A stretch of 64,000 bases of DNA from Bacillota bacterium (lineage in GTDB: Bacteria > Bacillota > Clostridia > Acetivibrionales > DSM-1351), in NCBI GenBank assembly GCA_023409265.1, contig JAEYHZ010000013.1:1-64000 (forward strand). The letters are read 5' to 3'. This document shows positions 50,298 through 59,354 of this stretch, in pieces. The translations under genes and the position numbers were made by a program. The notes beneath the pieces are model-generated. The model was given only the letters and a program-made list of their open reading frames with translations, did no database searches and had not been told where the DNA came from. How positions within the stretch are numbered: the first letter of the stretch is position 1; each line of letters starts with the position of its first letter.

Positions 50298-51419
50298 TTA
50301 AGCTTTTAAAATTTTTTCAGGATCAACATACTCCATATTCAGGCTATTGCATACCGAAAGACAGGTTAAGCTGCCATTCATTGTATTCAGCCCTTTCCTT
50401 AAGGCTGCATTATCCAGCAAAGCCTTCTTAATGCCTTTATCTGCAAGCTCCACCAGGTAAGGCAGAGTGGCCGCCTCAAGAGCCAATGTGGAGGTTCTTG
50501 GGACTGCGCCCGGCATGTTTGCTACAGAGTAATGAATAACTCCATGCTTATTAAAGCACGGATTGTCATGGGTTGTAACGCGGTCTATGGTTTCAATTGA
50601 ACCACCCTGGTCAATTGCTACATCTACAATAACCGAACCTTTCTTCATTGTTTTAACCATTTCTTCATTAACAATGGTTGGAGCGGCAGCTCCGGCAACA
50701 AGAACGGCTCCTATCAGCAGATCTGCTTTTTTAACCATTTCAGCCACATTATATTGATTGCAAACTATAGTATTAACCCGTCCGGCGAAAATATCATCCA
50801 AATATCTTAGCCTTTGTGTATTTATATCAAGAATGGTTACATTTGCTCCCATTCCAACTGCTATCTTTGCTGCATTTGTTCCTACCACGCCTCCGCCAAC
50901 TATGACAACTTCGGCAGGCTTTACGCCGGGAACGCCGCCCAAAAGTATTCCGGCGCCGCCATTGTACTTTTGAAGCAGGTTTGCACCTATCTGAACAGAC
51001 ATTCTTCCGGCAACTTCACTCATGGGCGCCAGCAGCGGAAGAGAGCCGTTTTCCAACTGAACTGTTTCATATGCTATAGCTGTTACTTTTTTATCGAGAA
51101 GTGCTCTGGTCAATACCTCATTAGGTGCCAAATGCAAAAATGTGTACAGGTTTTGACCGGGTCTAAATAATTTATATTCACTTTCCAAAGGTTCTTTTAC
51201 TTTTACGATTGTATCTGCTTTCTCAAAAATCTCCCTGTTTGTTTCAAGAACAACAGCACCCGCTGTAATATATTCTTCATCTGTAAATCCGCTGCCAGCA
51301 CCGGCATTTGTTTCAACCAGCACCTGATGGCCTTTTTTTGAAAGAATACCCACTCCACCCGGAGTTAAGCCGACTCTGTTTTCATTATTCTTTATCTCTT
51401 TTGGCAGCCCGATAATCAT
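50298..51419 (-). CDS. ald: Alanine dehydrogenase
   Basis: 373 aa, full length. MIIGLPKEIKNNENRVGLTPGGV (pyruvate/Arg-Lys region), VKVKEPLESEY, TFLHLAPN (active-site His), EVVIVGGGVVGTNAAKIAVGMGANVTILD (Rossmann motif GGGVVG) and VIVDVAIDQGGSIETI. It interconverts alanine with pyruvate, ammonia and NADH. ATG at 51419 has a weak SD. An Lrp-type regulator follows upstream, 190 bp away with a structured leader between. Confidence 0.95.
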   Translation of the reverse strand: MIIGLPKEIKNNENRVGLTPGGVGILSKKGHQVLVETNAGAGSGFTDEEYITAGAVVLETNREIFEKADTIVKVKEPLESEYKLFRPGQNLYTFLHLAPNEVLTRALLDKKVTAIAYETVQLENGSLPLLAPMSEVAGRMSVQIGANLLQKYNGGAGILLGGVPGVKPAEVVIVGGGVVGTNAAKIAVGMGANVTILDINTQRLRYLDDIFAGRVNTIVCNQYNVAEMVKKADLLIGAVLVAGAAAPTIVNEEMVKTMKKGSVIVDVAIDQGGSIETIDRVTTHDNPCFNKHGVIHYSVANMPGAVPRTSTLALEAATLPYLVELADKGIKKALLDNAALRKGLNTMNGSLTCLSVCNSLNMEYVDPEKILKA

Positions 51420-51610
51420 ATAAAGTATCATTACCCTTTCTGGCACACAAGACGCAACAAATCCCTAAACACCTCTATCGTGAGCCGGATAGGGCTAAGG
51501 ATACTTTGCGCATCGCCATTTCGTACACTTTGTACGAAAATATTGGCGGCGCTGAATTCCGCCGGAGGCGCTTAGCTTGGAAGTGCTTTTCTTTCAAACC
51601 AAGTCCCCCT
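51420..51610 (-). promoter_or_regulatory. Structured leader between lrp-like gene and ald
   Basis: Minus strand hairpins include CGCCAATATTTTCGTAC...GTACGAAATGGCG (about 51512-51552) and ACTTGGTTTGAAAG...CTTCCAAGC. They lie inside the intergenic region, and may control ald or end the lrp transcript. No known leader class recognised. Confidence 0.45.
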
Positions 51611-52075
51611 TCATTTTTCGTCCGGTAGTTGGGACGGGTAAATGGAGTAATTGTTTTTAACGGTTTTAAGTACGACGTTTGTATATGTCTTAGCAATTCC
51701 GGGTACACTTTTTATTTTGTTCAGCAATTGTTCAAGAGTAGCTGGATTGTTTGTAACAATTTTGATCATGTAGTCATAATTTCCGGCAATATAGTGGCAC
51801 TCCAGAATATCATGTTCTCCATCAACAAATTTCAGAAACTTATCAACAAACTTTGGACTATCCAGACTTATAAACATTAATGCAGTCAATTCCTTATTAA
51901 AATGCTTTCCGTCTATAATTACCGTGTATTGCTGAATAACCCCCGACTTTTCCAGCTTCTTAATCCGTTCGCCTACTGCTGAAACTGACAGATTTATTTT
52001 ACTGCCTATTTCAGATATCGAAGCTCTGCCATCCTTTTGTAAAAGATCAATTATGGTTAAATCAATGGAATCCAT
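51611..52075 (-). CDS. Lrp/AsnC-family transcriptional regulator
   Basis: 154 aa. N-terminal HTH (DSIDLTIIDLLQKDGRASISEIGSKINLSVSAVGERIKKLEKSGVI) and C-terminal RAM ligand-binding domain (GKHFNKELTALMFISLDS, YDYMIKIVTNNPATLEQLL). Lrp-type proteins respond to amino acids. Because ald lies directly downstream it probably controls alanine use (inference). Confidence 0.93.
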   Translation of the reverse strand: MDSIDLTIIDLLQKDGRASISEIGSKINLSVSAVGERIKKLEKSGVIQQYTVIIDGKHFNKELTALMFISLDSPKFVDKFLKFVDGEHDILECHYIAGNYDYMIKIVTNNPATLEQLLNKIKSVPGIAKTYTNVVLKTVKNNYSIYPSQLPDEK

Positions 52076-52319
52076 CTTTTCACCTCTAATTTATAGTTTA
52101 AATATATCATCCTGCCGAAAAACCATCAATAACATTTATATTATTCGATAATTATTTCTGTTAAATCAATATTAACACAATAATTTACGGTTTCAATCAA
52201 AATAAAACTGTTTTTACGTAAAATTTTTAGCAATATTTACATAAAATTCCCGAGCTGACCGGAAAGTCATGTCATTACTTTATGATAATATAAAGGCCAT
52301 GCTGTAAACTTCGTGGAAA

Positions 52320-52361
52320 CAAAAAATCCTGCTACACATATAGTGAAGCAAGATTTTTAAT
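52320..52361 (-). terminator. Terminator of the MinD-like ATPase gene
   Basis: Minus strand AAATCTTGCT...AGCAGGATTT followed by TTTTGTTT, just after the stop at 52376. Confidence 0.7.
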
Positions 52362-52375
52362 GTAAAACCTGCAAA

Positions 52376-53056
52376 TTATCCTTTGTTCCATGGCAGATGA
52401 ATCTGCTTTGTAAGCGGAAGCAGCTCAGAACCGCTTAACTGCCTACTGTCCAACTGGTTTATAACCTCCTGCATACCTGCTGTAATACCGATGGGAATAC
52501 CAAGTTTTTCTGAAACCTTTGAGATTATTCTGTTACCCTCCAAAATAATCTCAGGTGTTGTTTCCTCGAGAAGATTACTATTATTTACAAGTTTTGTAAC
52601 GTTAACATTTGCACTATATTCAATTATTTTTATCATTTCCAATATTTTATCCGGGGTATCAGTCATTCCCCGCCTTGTATTTATAACAAAAAACATTTCA
52701 AAATCGTCACTAAGTATTTCCTCTTTAAACCTGGATACCGCCTTAGCTCCCAGATCATCTCCACCAACATCCAGAACTGCCTTATATTCCTTCTTTTGAA
52801 ACAGAGAGTATATTTCGGGCGGTATGGCAGGAACATCTACATTTGTATTGGCATACATGGGCAGTATAACCCAAATATTGTTCTTTTCAAGCTCTTCCCT
52901 GGCATCAGCCGTCCTGAAGTATGGATTTACTATATCAAAATCTACGATTGCAGTCTTGAAGTCTGCCTGAGCCAGCTTTAAAGCATAATTTACGGCAACC
53001 TCGGTCTTACCGCTTCCAAAGTGCCCTGTAAAAATATTTACACGTTTTTCAAACAC
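52376..53056 (-). CDS. ParA/MinD-like P-loop ATPase
   Basis: 226 aa with GTG start at 53056 (AAGGAGGTTAAT). Deviant Walker A FTGHFGSGKTEVAVNYALKLA, switch I IVDFDIVNPYFRTADAREEL and Walker B AVLDVGGDDLGAKAV. It resembles small MinD/CobQ-type ATPases that load or stabilise redox enzymes. I recall such genes beside oxidoreductase operons, but here none is adjacent. Substrate unknown. Confidence 0.8.
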   Translation of the reverse strand: MFEKRVNIFTGHFGSGKTEVAVNYALKLAQADFKTAIVDFDIVNPYFRTADAREELEKNNIWVILPMYANTNVDVPAIPPEIYSLFQKKEYKAVLDVGGDDLGAKAVSRFKEEILSDDFEMFFVINTRRGMTDTPDKILEMIKIIEYSANVNVTKLVNNSNLLEETTPEIILEGNRIISKVSEKLGIPIGITAGMQEVINQLDSRQLSGSELLPLTKQIHLPWNKG

Positions 53057-53190
53057 ATTAACCTCCTTGCGCCATGTGGTTTTTAAAGTACTCAGCCAAA
53101 TTGGCTGTTTCACCAATATATCAGCAATATATCAGCAATATATAAGCAATATATTATAATACTTTGAATACGTCGCGCGTCATAAAAATA

Positions 53191-53949
53191 TTAATTCCAG
53201 CCAATCAAGTCTTTAACAACCTCTCCGGCAATGATTAATCCCATAACGGAAGGTACAAAAGGAAGACTTCCGGGAATTTGATGTTTAACAGTACACTTTC
53301 TGGTGGAACCCTTGGGACATATGCACCCTGCACTGCAGCTGGAGCTTTCGGTTTCCACAGGCTTCCGGGGTTCTTCCTTTGAATAGACAACCTTCAGGTT
53401 CTTTATTCCCCTGTTCCTCAGTTCCTTACGAACCACTTTTGCCAGAGGGTCAACCGAGGTTTTGAATATATCCGTTACCTCAAATTTGGTGGGATCAACT
53501 TTATTGCCGGCTCCCATGGCACAGATAATAGGTATTCCATGCTCCTTGGCTCTCACAACCAGGTCAATTTTCGCTGTTACCGTGTCAATAGCATCCACTA
53601 TATAGTCACAGGTTTTATCAAGAATTTCTTCTGCAACATCCGGCATATAAAACTTCTGAATTATTGTAACCTCACACTTTGGGTTTATTTCCAGAACTCT
53701 GTCCCTCATAGCCTCAACTTTAGGCTTTCCTACTGTTTTCCGGGTTGCATGCAGCTGTCTGTTTAAATTGGTCAGGCAAACGCAGTCATCGTCAATCAAT
53801 ACTATTTTTCCCAGACCGCATCTAACCAACGCTTCAACTGTATATGAGCCAACACCGCCAACCCCAAAGACTGCAACTTTACTGTTCTGCAGTTTTTCCA
53901 GTCCTTCTTTGCCAATAATTAATTCATTTCTTGAAAATTCATTAAGCAT
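53191..53949 (-). CDS. tcdA: tRNA threonylcarbamoyladenosine dehydratase
   Basis: 252 aa E1-like enzyme. ELIIGKEGLEKLQNSKVAVFGVGGVGSYTVEALVRCGLG (ATP-binding GxGGVGS), LIDDDCVCLTNLNRQLHAT, VDAIDTVTAKIDLV and CAMGAGNKVDPTKF. A C-terminal CSAGCICP segment holds Cys. It cyclises the t6A modification at tRNA position 37. Full length; monocistronic. Confidence 0.92.
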   Translation of the reverse strand: MLNEFSRNELIIGKEGLEKLQNSKVAVFGVGGVGSYTVEALVRCGLGKIVLIDDDCVCLTNLNRQLHATRKTVGKPKVEAMRDRVLEINPKCEVTIIQKFYMPDVAEEILDKTCDYIVDAIDTVTAKIDLVVRAKEHGIPIICAMGAGNKVDPTKFEVTDIFKTSVDPLAKVVRKELRNRGIKNLKVVYSKEEPRKPVETESSSCSAGCICPKGSTRKCTVKHQIPGSLPFVPSVMGLIIAGEVVKDLIGWN

Positions 53950-54055
53950 ATCTATTACTCCGTATTTATAATATTTATTAACCGTTTATTCAAATTAAGC
54001 ATTCTCAGTACTTTTGATTATTTTTGATTATATAAAGAATCATATTGAAGACCAT

Positions 54056-54655
54056 CTACTTTATCCTGATACTCTCAGTGGTCTTACATACCTCCACCAG
54101 TCTCCTGGCAGAAATTACTGCCCGTTTTAATGCATTTGCGTCTTCTTTGGCAGGTCTCATTGCACAGACTCCATGGTGACCGCAATCATCATCAATATAG
54201 CCGTCTCCCACAATAATCATGCCATTAACAAGCATCATATCATGCATTGCCTTAAGGGTTGTCTCCTGTCCTCCATACCTTGACGTACCCACACTCACAC
54301 CAAGTCCGACTTTATTGTAAAGCCATTTATTGGCCCTGACTTTTCTGGTTTTATCAAACATTGCTTTAAGCTGTGCCGAGACGCTTCCAAAATATACCGG
54401 ACTTCCGATAACGATACCGTCGGCCTTCTTCATTGTCTCAAAAGCCTCTTCCAGCTTTGTCCCCTTATAGCAGATACCGGTACAGGGATTTGAACACACA
54501 GTACAATAACTGTTTTTGAGTTCACTCATTATACTGCCGATTTCTATAAAAACTGTTTCGGCTCCAAGCACGGAGCACTGCTCCAAAACTGTGTTAACAA
54601 GAAAGCTTGTGTTACCCTCCTTATTGGGGCTGCCATTAAGACCAACTATATACAT
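54056..54655 (-). CDS. NAD(P)H-dependent FMN reductase / iron-sulfur flavodoxin-like
   Basis: 199 aa. VGLNGSPNKEGNTSFLVNTVL (FMN phosphate loop), CTVCSNPCTGICYKG (Cys cluster region), ADGIVIGSPVYFGSVSAQLKAMFDKTRK and GVGVSVGTSRYGGQE. Transfers electrons between NAD(P)H or Fe-S and FMN. Intact, unlike the remnant at 14480-15067. ATG at 54655. Confidence 0.87.
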   Translation of the reverse strand: MYIVGLNGSPNKEGNTSFLVNTVLEQCSVLGAETVFIEIGSIMSELKNSYCTVCSNPCTGICYKGTKLEEAFETMKKADGIVIGSPVYFGSVSAQLKAMFDKTRKVRANKWLYNKVGLGVSVGTSRYGGQETTLKAMHDMMLVNGMIIVGDGYIDDDCGHHGVCAMRPAKEDANALKRAVISARRLVEVCKTTESIRIK

Positions 54656-54864
54656 TTAACATCACTCCAGGAAAATTAAAATATGCGTACTTCTAAAAGA
54701 ATACACCAATTGTAAAATTAAAACAAGTTGACAACGCACAATACGCACAATTAAAACCCGGAGCCTTTAATCCACGCGTTAAGCCCTATAGTGCTAATGC
54801 ATGTTTTGGTAAGCCAAATTGATTAAATATTTGGAGAAGAGATGAACAAACTGAGATATAAAAA

Positions 54865-55746
54865 CTAATCACTAATCTCTTTTGTCTCTAAATTATAAAT
54901 CAGCGTTTTTTCCAAATCTTTTTGCAAACCGTCCTTAGCCCTAATTCTTTGGCGGAACTCACAGGTATTATTATCACGCCATTTTACGAAACTATAGCTA
55001 TAGATATATAAATCATATATTAATTCCGGATCAGACTGTTTGATATTGTTATTACTGTTAAAAACCAATTCATTGTTTTCACAGTCAAGTATTATCAGAA
55101 CACCTTTTTCGTTATATGAAAGATTCTGCGGAGAGGATGAGTAAGTAAAGGCATTATACCTTCCGTCGGGTGATAACGCGAAATTATCAAATTCCCCTTC
55201 ATCATAAAATACCTTCTCTATACGGGAATTTTTCATATCGTAAGAATACATGCTTGTACGTGAATATTTCCTATCCCTCCGACCCTCAACACATAAATAT
55301 ATCCGGTTCATTTTCTCGTTTAATAACATATTTTTAAGTGTAAACCCGCTTCTGTATTTATCTCTGAACTTGAATATATTCCTGATCTCGTTTATTTCGG
55401 AAGCAGCTATACTCTTTGTAACAAGCTTTCCATTCAGATTATATGCCAGATTCAAAGTTACAAGACCGTTTTCATTCTCGGCCAGATCGGCATGAAGATT
55501 AACCTTTGCATTGTTATTGAATATATTTATATCCTCGTGTTTATGAATTTGAGTATGACTATTACTCTTACTATTTACAGTTTTTGGCTCTTTCATGAGA
55601 TCGTTTTGATTATTGGCAGCCTTATCAACGCTGATTTTGTAGCTCTGATTGCTAAAGCCGGCTTGAGGCTTGCTGAACAATATTGTTACGCTTATTAAAA
55701 CTGATATTGCAACAACGTATAAGATAGACAGATATAGTTTTCTCAT
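54865..55746 (-). CDS. Membrane-anchored extracellular protein, beta-propeller-like, unknown
   Basis: 293 aa. Signal anchor MRKLYLSILYVVAISVLISV, a Ser/Asn/Lys-rich linker, then strands and a TolB-like pattern: MYSYDMKNSRIEKVFYDEGEFDNFALSPDGRYNAFTYSS. SPDGRYNAF is typical of TolB-type propeller blades. Start ATG at 55746 with GGGAGGCATT. Unknown function; the length suggests few blades. Confidence 0.6.
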   Translation of the reverse strand: MRKLYLSILYVVAISVLISVTILFSKPQAGFSNQSYKISVDKAANNQNDLMKEPKTVNSKSNSHTQIHKHEDINIFNNNAKVNLHADLAENENGLVTLNLAYNLNGKLVTKSIAASEINEIRNIFKFRDKYRSGFTLKNMLLNEKMNRIYLCVEGRRDRKYSRTSMYSYDMKNSRIEKVFYDEGEFDNFALSPDGRYNAFTYSSSPQNLSYNEKGVLIILDCENNELVFNSNNNIKQSDPELIYDLYIYSYSFVKWRDNNTCEFRQRIRAKDGLQKDLEKTLIYNLETKEISD

Positions 55747-55930
55747 ATAATGCCTCCCTCCAAAAAAATTCTCACAATGTATTTTATACAAAAAACTTAA
55801 TTGTATTTACAGGAAAATATTGTAGGTATGTTTTTTGAAGGACTTTTTAAAACGTTCCAGGTTTCAGAAGGCATTCAAGTGTTTTTTAATTTGTTAACCC
55901 TGCACATATGGGCACAGGGAGGGTAAAAGT

Positions 55931-56278
55931 TTATTTAAGAAAGGCATCAATTATAAGCAGAAACACGCCTGCAACCACCACAGTAAAACTATTAAGCCCC
56001 GATAATATAGTACTTATATCCCAGGTTGTACAATCCTCGGTTTTACTGTCTTCAGTGCTCTGTTTGGTGCTTAAATCAGCAGTAACAGCCCTGTTCTGAT
56101 TCCTGGAAATTAGTATTACTATTCCTGTCAGAACCATAACAAGACCCAGAAGAAACATCGTCTCCTTTATATTATATGTAACCTTTAATGAAATAAGAGA
56201 TGCTACCAAGCAAAATAATCCGGCTATAACAGCTCCAAACGAAAGAGTAAGAATCCTCTTCAGTCTTAATTTGCCCAT
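55931..56278 (-). CDS. Small membrane protein, unknown
   Basis: 115 aa with about three membrane helices (residues ~10-30, 36-57, 95-113) and a charged, Thr/Ser-rich middle loop (NQNRAVTADLSTKQSTEDSKTEDC). Ribosome site AGAGGGTAGGCAAT. Downstream of the amidohydrolase gene by 18 bp, so probably co-transcribed. No family recognised. Confidence 0.6.
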   Translation of the reverse strand: MGKLRLKRILTLSFGAVIAGLFCLVASLISLKVTYNIKETMFLLGLVMVLTGIVILISRNQNRAVTADLSTKQSTEDSKTEDCTTWDISTILSGLNSFTVVVAGVFLLIIDAFLK

Positions 56279-56295
56279 ATTGCCTACCCTCTTTC

Positions 56296-57156
56296 TTAAT
56301 CAAGATTGAATAACCTCTTTGCATTTCCATTAAAGATAAGTTTTTTCTGATCATCCGTAAGCCTTAGTTTATTAATTCTTTTTAAATCATGTATAGGGCT
56401 TCCCCATGGAAAATCCGATCCGAAAATAACTTTATCAGCGCCTATTTGGTTTATGATCCCCGCCACTTCTTCATCATCAAGCCAGCTTGGTTCATTCACA
56501 TCCATTATTTCAGGATAACCGGTAATAACAATAGATGTATCAAAGAAAACATTTTTATATTTCCTGGAAACCTCCAGACAAAGTTCTGCATCGCCATCAG
56601 CCATATGCGCAAGAATTATTGGCAGCTCGGGATATTTCTCTATAATGGGTAAAATACATTCAAAATCAGAATATTCATTAAGTCTTGCGTTTGAAACACG
56701 TCCGCAGTGAATTAATATTGCAAAATGCTTATGGCTGCAGCTTTTATACAATTCATCAAGTCTTTTATCCCTGACATCAAATCCCTGGGCCATTGGGTGC
56801 AGTTTTATGCCTTTAGCCCCCATACTTATGTAGTTTTCAAGGTGTTCGGTAAGTGTACCCTCCATTTCGGGGTGGAAACTTACCAATGGAATTAATTTTC
56901 CTCCGGAGCTCTTTGCAGCTTCAAGTGTCCACAGGTTATTACTGTGAATTATTTTTGGCGGAGCGAAGTTAACCATCACAGTCCGATCTATTCCACCCAT
57001 TTCCATATTCCTGAGTACATTATCAATAGTGCCATTCCCGGGATTTGCAAATTCTATATCATAAAGCTTATTAAAGGAAGAAATTATTTTTCCCGCAATA
57101 TCATCATTGGCAAAAGTATGTACGTGACTGTCTATTATCTCAAAATTATTTACCAT
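56296..57156 (-). CDS. Amidohydrolase-family metal-dependent hydrolase
   Basis: 286 aa TIM barrel. EIIDSHVHTFANDD (HxH), LIPLVSFHPEMEG, GAKGIKLHPMAQGFD, ILIHCGRVS, LPIILAHMADGD and VIFGSDFPWG (metal Asp). Typical of the ACMSD-like Amidohydro_2 group, which decarboxylate or hydrolyse small aromatics or lactones. Substrate unknown. ATG at 57156. Confidence 0.87.
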   Translation of the reverse strand: MVNNFEIIDSHVHTFANDDIAGKIISSFNKLYDIEFANPGNGTIDNVLRNMEMGGIDRTVMVNFAPPKIIHSNNLWTLEAAKSSGGKLIPLVSFHPEMEGTLTEHLENYISMGAKGIKLHPMAQGFDVRDKRLDELYKSCSHKHFAILIHCGRVSNARLNEYSDFECILPIIEKYPELPIILAHMADGDAELCLEVSRKYKNVFFDTSIVITGYPEIMDVNEPSWLDDEEVAGIINQIGADKVIFGSDFPWGSPIHDLKRINKLRLTDDQKKLIFNGNAKRLFNLD

Positions 57157-57355
57157 TTTATCCTCTGAAGCTGCTGTATCCGTAGCTATATAAATTTAAC
57201 ATTAACTGTTAATTTTAATATAACGCAAGTTTAATACAAAATCAATATATTAACTCAGTACATTGTATACAAACAGATATTTTTTTTCATAAGGCATATT
57301 ATTAGAAATAATTGTAATAATAACGTAGAAGCTATATAAACTAGGAGGTAAAAAC

Positions 57356-57547
57356 ATGAGAGCATCAGTGGATCAGGAAGGCTGCATCAGCTGTGAATTG
57401 TGTGTATCAATTTGTCCTGAAGTATTTAGTATGAATGAAGACAATAAAGCTCAGGCTATTGACGAGGACATTCCCGAAGATAACGAACAGGCTGCTGAAG
57501 ACGCAAGAGATGGCTGCCCTGTGAGTGTCATAGATTTAGAAGATTAA
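57356..57547 (+). CDS. Single-cluster [4Fe-4S] ferredoxin
   Basis: 63 aa. CISCELCVSICPEVF with a distant DGCPVSVI give the Cys pattern CxxCxxC...CP of small 4Fe-4S ferredoxins (Bacillus/Thermotoga-type). Acidic helix between. Strong SD AGGAGGTAAAA. Monocistronic with terminator downstream; an electron carrier, possibly for the oxidoreductases in the window. Confidence 0.93.
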   Translation: MRASVDQEGCISCELCVSICPEVFSMNEDNKAQAIDEDIPEDNEQAAEDARDGCPVSVIDLED

Positions 57548-57583
57548 GCATTACAGATACTATACGAATACCGACCATATGAA

Positions 57584-57616
57584 TTCCACCCGGAAATACT
57601 CAGGTGGATTTTTTGT
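57584..57616 (+). terminator. Ferredoxin terminator
   Basis: TCCACC...GGTGGA stem with TTTTTTG on the plus strand. Confidence 0.8.
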
Positions 57617-57634
57617 TATAAACTCCGGATATTA

Positions 57635-57665
57635 TTGACATGACCCTTTACATAAATAGTATAAT
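57635..57665 (+). promoter_or_regulatory. Isochorismatase promoter with 19-bp spacer
   Basis: TTGACA (57635-57640), 19 nt, TATAAT (57660-57665). Perfect hexamers with an over-long spacer are typical of MerR-controlled promoters, though no clear dyad is seen. Confidence 0.5.
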
Positions 57666-57702
57666 ACTGTTGTAATTATTAGATAGTTAGGAGTGGCTAT
57701 AT

Positions 57703-58299
57703 ATGATAAATAAAACTGAAACTGCCTTATTAGTCATTGATATGCAGTATGGTGGCGGGGCACCTGATGGATCCCTTGTAAGGATGCTGAATGTAGATGT
57801 AACAAAACAGGAAGACATAGTAACCCCAATAGTTGAATTAAAGAACTACTTTAATGAGAATGGAATGTTGGTTGTCAATGTTAAAACCGAGTATGAAGAA
57901 GATTTCAGCGATTGGAAAATACTTTCTGAAAGGTTTGAAGTTAAAAAATACAAGCACTTTGTGAAAGGATCTTCAGACGCAGAAATTATACCTCCTTTAG
58001 CGCCTCGGGAAGGGGAGGAACTTGTGGTAAAAAACAGATGGGATGCTTTTTTCGATACAAACCTGGATGAAATCCTGAAAGACAGAGGCATTGCAAATTT
58101 AGTAATGGTTGGAGCTGCTACCGATGTTTGTGTATTGGAAACTTGCAGCCATGCTTTTTCTTTAAATTATAACTGTATTGTTCCAATTGAAACTACAGCA
58201 TCTTTTAACGCTGAAAGAAAGAAAATAGGACTGGAGCTTCTGGGTTTTGGAAGAAGTAAAGTTGTTAAGGTCGAAGAAGTGTACAAGATGTTTGATTAA
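57703..58299 (+). CDS. Isochorismatase-like cysteine hydrolase
   Basis: 198 aa. Catalytic triad Asp13 (LLVIDMQYGGG), Lys110 (LVVKNRWDAF) and Cys143 (GAATDVCVLET). The family hydrolyses isochorismate, nicotinamide or ureido compounds; the loop before the Lys is unusual for nicotinamidases, so the substrate is open. ATG at 57703 after AGGAGTGGCT. Monocistronic. Confidence 0.9.
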   Translation: MINKTETALLVIDMQYGGGAPDGSLVRMLNVDVTKQEDIVTPIVELKNYFNENGMLVVNVKTEYEEDFSDWKILSERFEVKKYKHFVKGSSDAEIIPPLAPREGEELVVKNRWDAFFDTNLDEILKDRGIANLVMVGAATDVCVLETCSHAFSLNYNCIVPIETTASFNAERKKIGLELLGFGRSKVVKVEEVYKMFD

Positions 58300-58324
58300 A
58301 ATTTAAGTAAGCTTGAACTGAATT

Positions 58325-58361
58325 AAAAAGCGGTGGAAACTATAAGTTTTCGCCGCTTTTT
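58325..58361. terminator. Bidirectional terminator between isochorismatase and AraC genes
   Basis: AAAAAGCGG...CCGCTTTTT, A-run and T-run flanked on both sides. Confidence 0.75.
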
Positions 58362-58428
58362 AGCCAATTGGAATTAAAATGAATACTTTTAAAATGAATA
58401 CTTTAATATGGAGGATATAACGTCAATA

Positions 58429-59271
58429 TCAATCTTTAGTAACAGGAATCCAAATTTCAACCAGGTAATCATCCGAGTCCACATCGCTGGAAAAGTACTT
58501 CTCAATTGTAGGTAAGGCAGCCTGCTTATAGATACTTTGCGGGAGGAACTCACCATATATCCTGGTCCATGTATTGCCGAGAGTAGGATTTATGGGTCCC
58601 ACAGACTCAAAAACCAGCCATACAGCTTTAGGAACAACTGTGGTTTTCATTTCCTCATAACTGTCGTTTTCTGTTTCAATTCCCACCATGTAATCATTGA
58701 AGCCCTCATCGTTATAGCCAAAGCACATTCCCAAAGTATTTTGATTAATACCTATTTCCATCAGCCTTTCAATTGTACCGTCTTTTTTACATTTGTCCCA
58801 GAACTGTGGAATAATGTTATTGTCCAGGGATGAGGTCACTATTTTACCTGTAACCTTAAAACTCTCTCTTTCAACAATACGATAATTCATCTCTGCATCT
58901 CCTTTAATTGTAAGTGTAAAGGACAGACGTGGATAGGATTTCAGCTTTATGTCCTGCTGTCTTGCAGTTACAGGTGAAATTCCATGCATTTTTTTAAAGG
59001 CTACACAAAAAGCATCGGAAGATTCATATCCGTATTTAACTGCCAGGTCAATTACTTTGCAGTCTGTAGATTGCAATTCAAAAGCTGCTCTGGTTAGTTT
59101 TCTTCTACGGATATACTCTGAAAGAGTTATCCCGGATAACAGCGAAAAGGTTCTAAGAAATGCCCCTACCGGACACAGTACTATCTTCCCTATTTCGTCG
59201 TTAATAATCTCATCCTCCAGATGCTCCTCTATGTAATCAATTACATGATTAAGCCTTTCAATCCATTCCAT
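58429..59271 (-). CDS. AraC-family regulator with GyrI-like effector domain
   Basis: 280 aa. N-terminal AraC HTH (WIERLNHVIDYIEEHLEDEI, TLSEYIRRRKLTRAAFELQSTDCKVIDLAVKYGYESSDAFCVAFKKMHGISP) and C-terminal GyrI-like/Rob-type effector-binding domain (FKVTGKIVTSSLDNNIIPQFW..., KAVWLVFESVGPIN). Proteins like this sense small hydrophobic compounds and control resistance or transport genes. Lies next to an ABC-2 exporter; may control it, but a TetR gene is in that operon. Confidence 0.9.
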   Translation of the reverse strand: MEWIERLNHVIDYIEEHLEDEIINDEIGKIVLCPVGAFLRTFSLLSGITLSEYIRRRKLTRAAFELQSTDCKVIDLAVKYGYESSDAFCVAFKKMHGISPVTARQQDIKLKSYPRLSFTLTIKGDAEMNYRIVERESFKVTGKIVTSSLDNNIIPQFWDKCKKDGTIERLMEIGINQNTLGMCFGYNDEGFNDYMVGIETENDSYEEMKTTVVPKAVWLVFESVGPINPTLGNTWTRIYGEFLPQSIYKQAALPTIEKYFSSDVDSDDYLVEIWIPVTKD

Positions 59272-59354
59272 TTCCGTTCTCCTTTCAAATACAATTATAA
59301 GAGGTTATCACTTGCCCTTCCCGTTATCTGGCACACAAAAAATAACGGATACCT

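Noticed and set aside
51475..51708. 77-aa minus-strand ORF
   Set aside because: It overlaps the Lrp gene in another frame and runs through the hairpin leader of ald.
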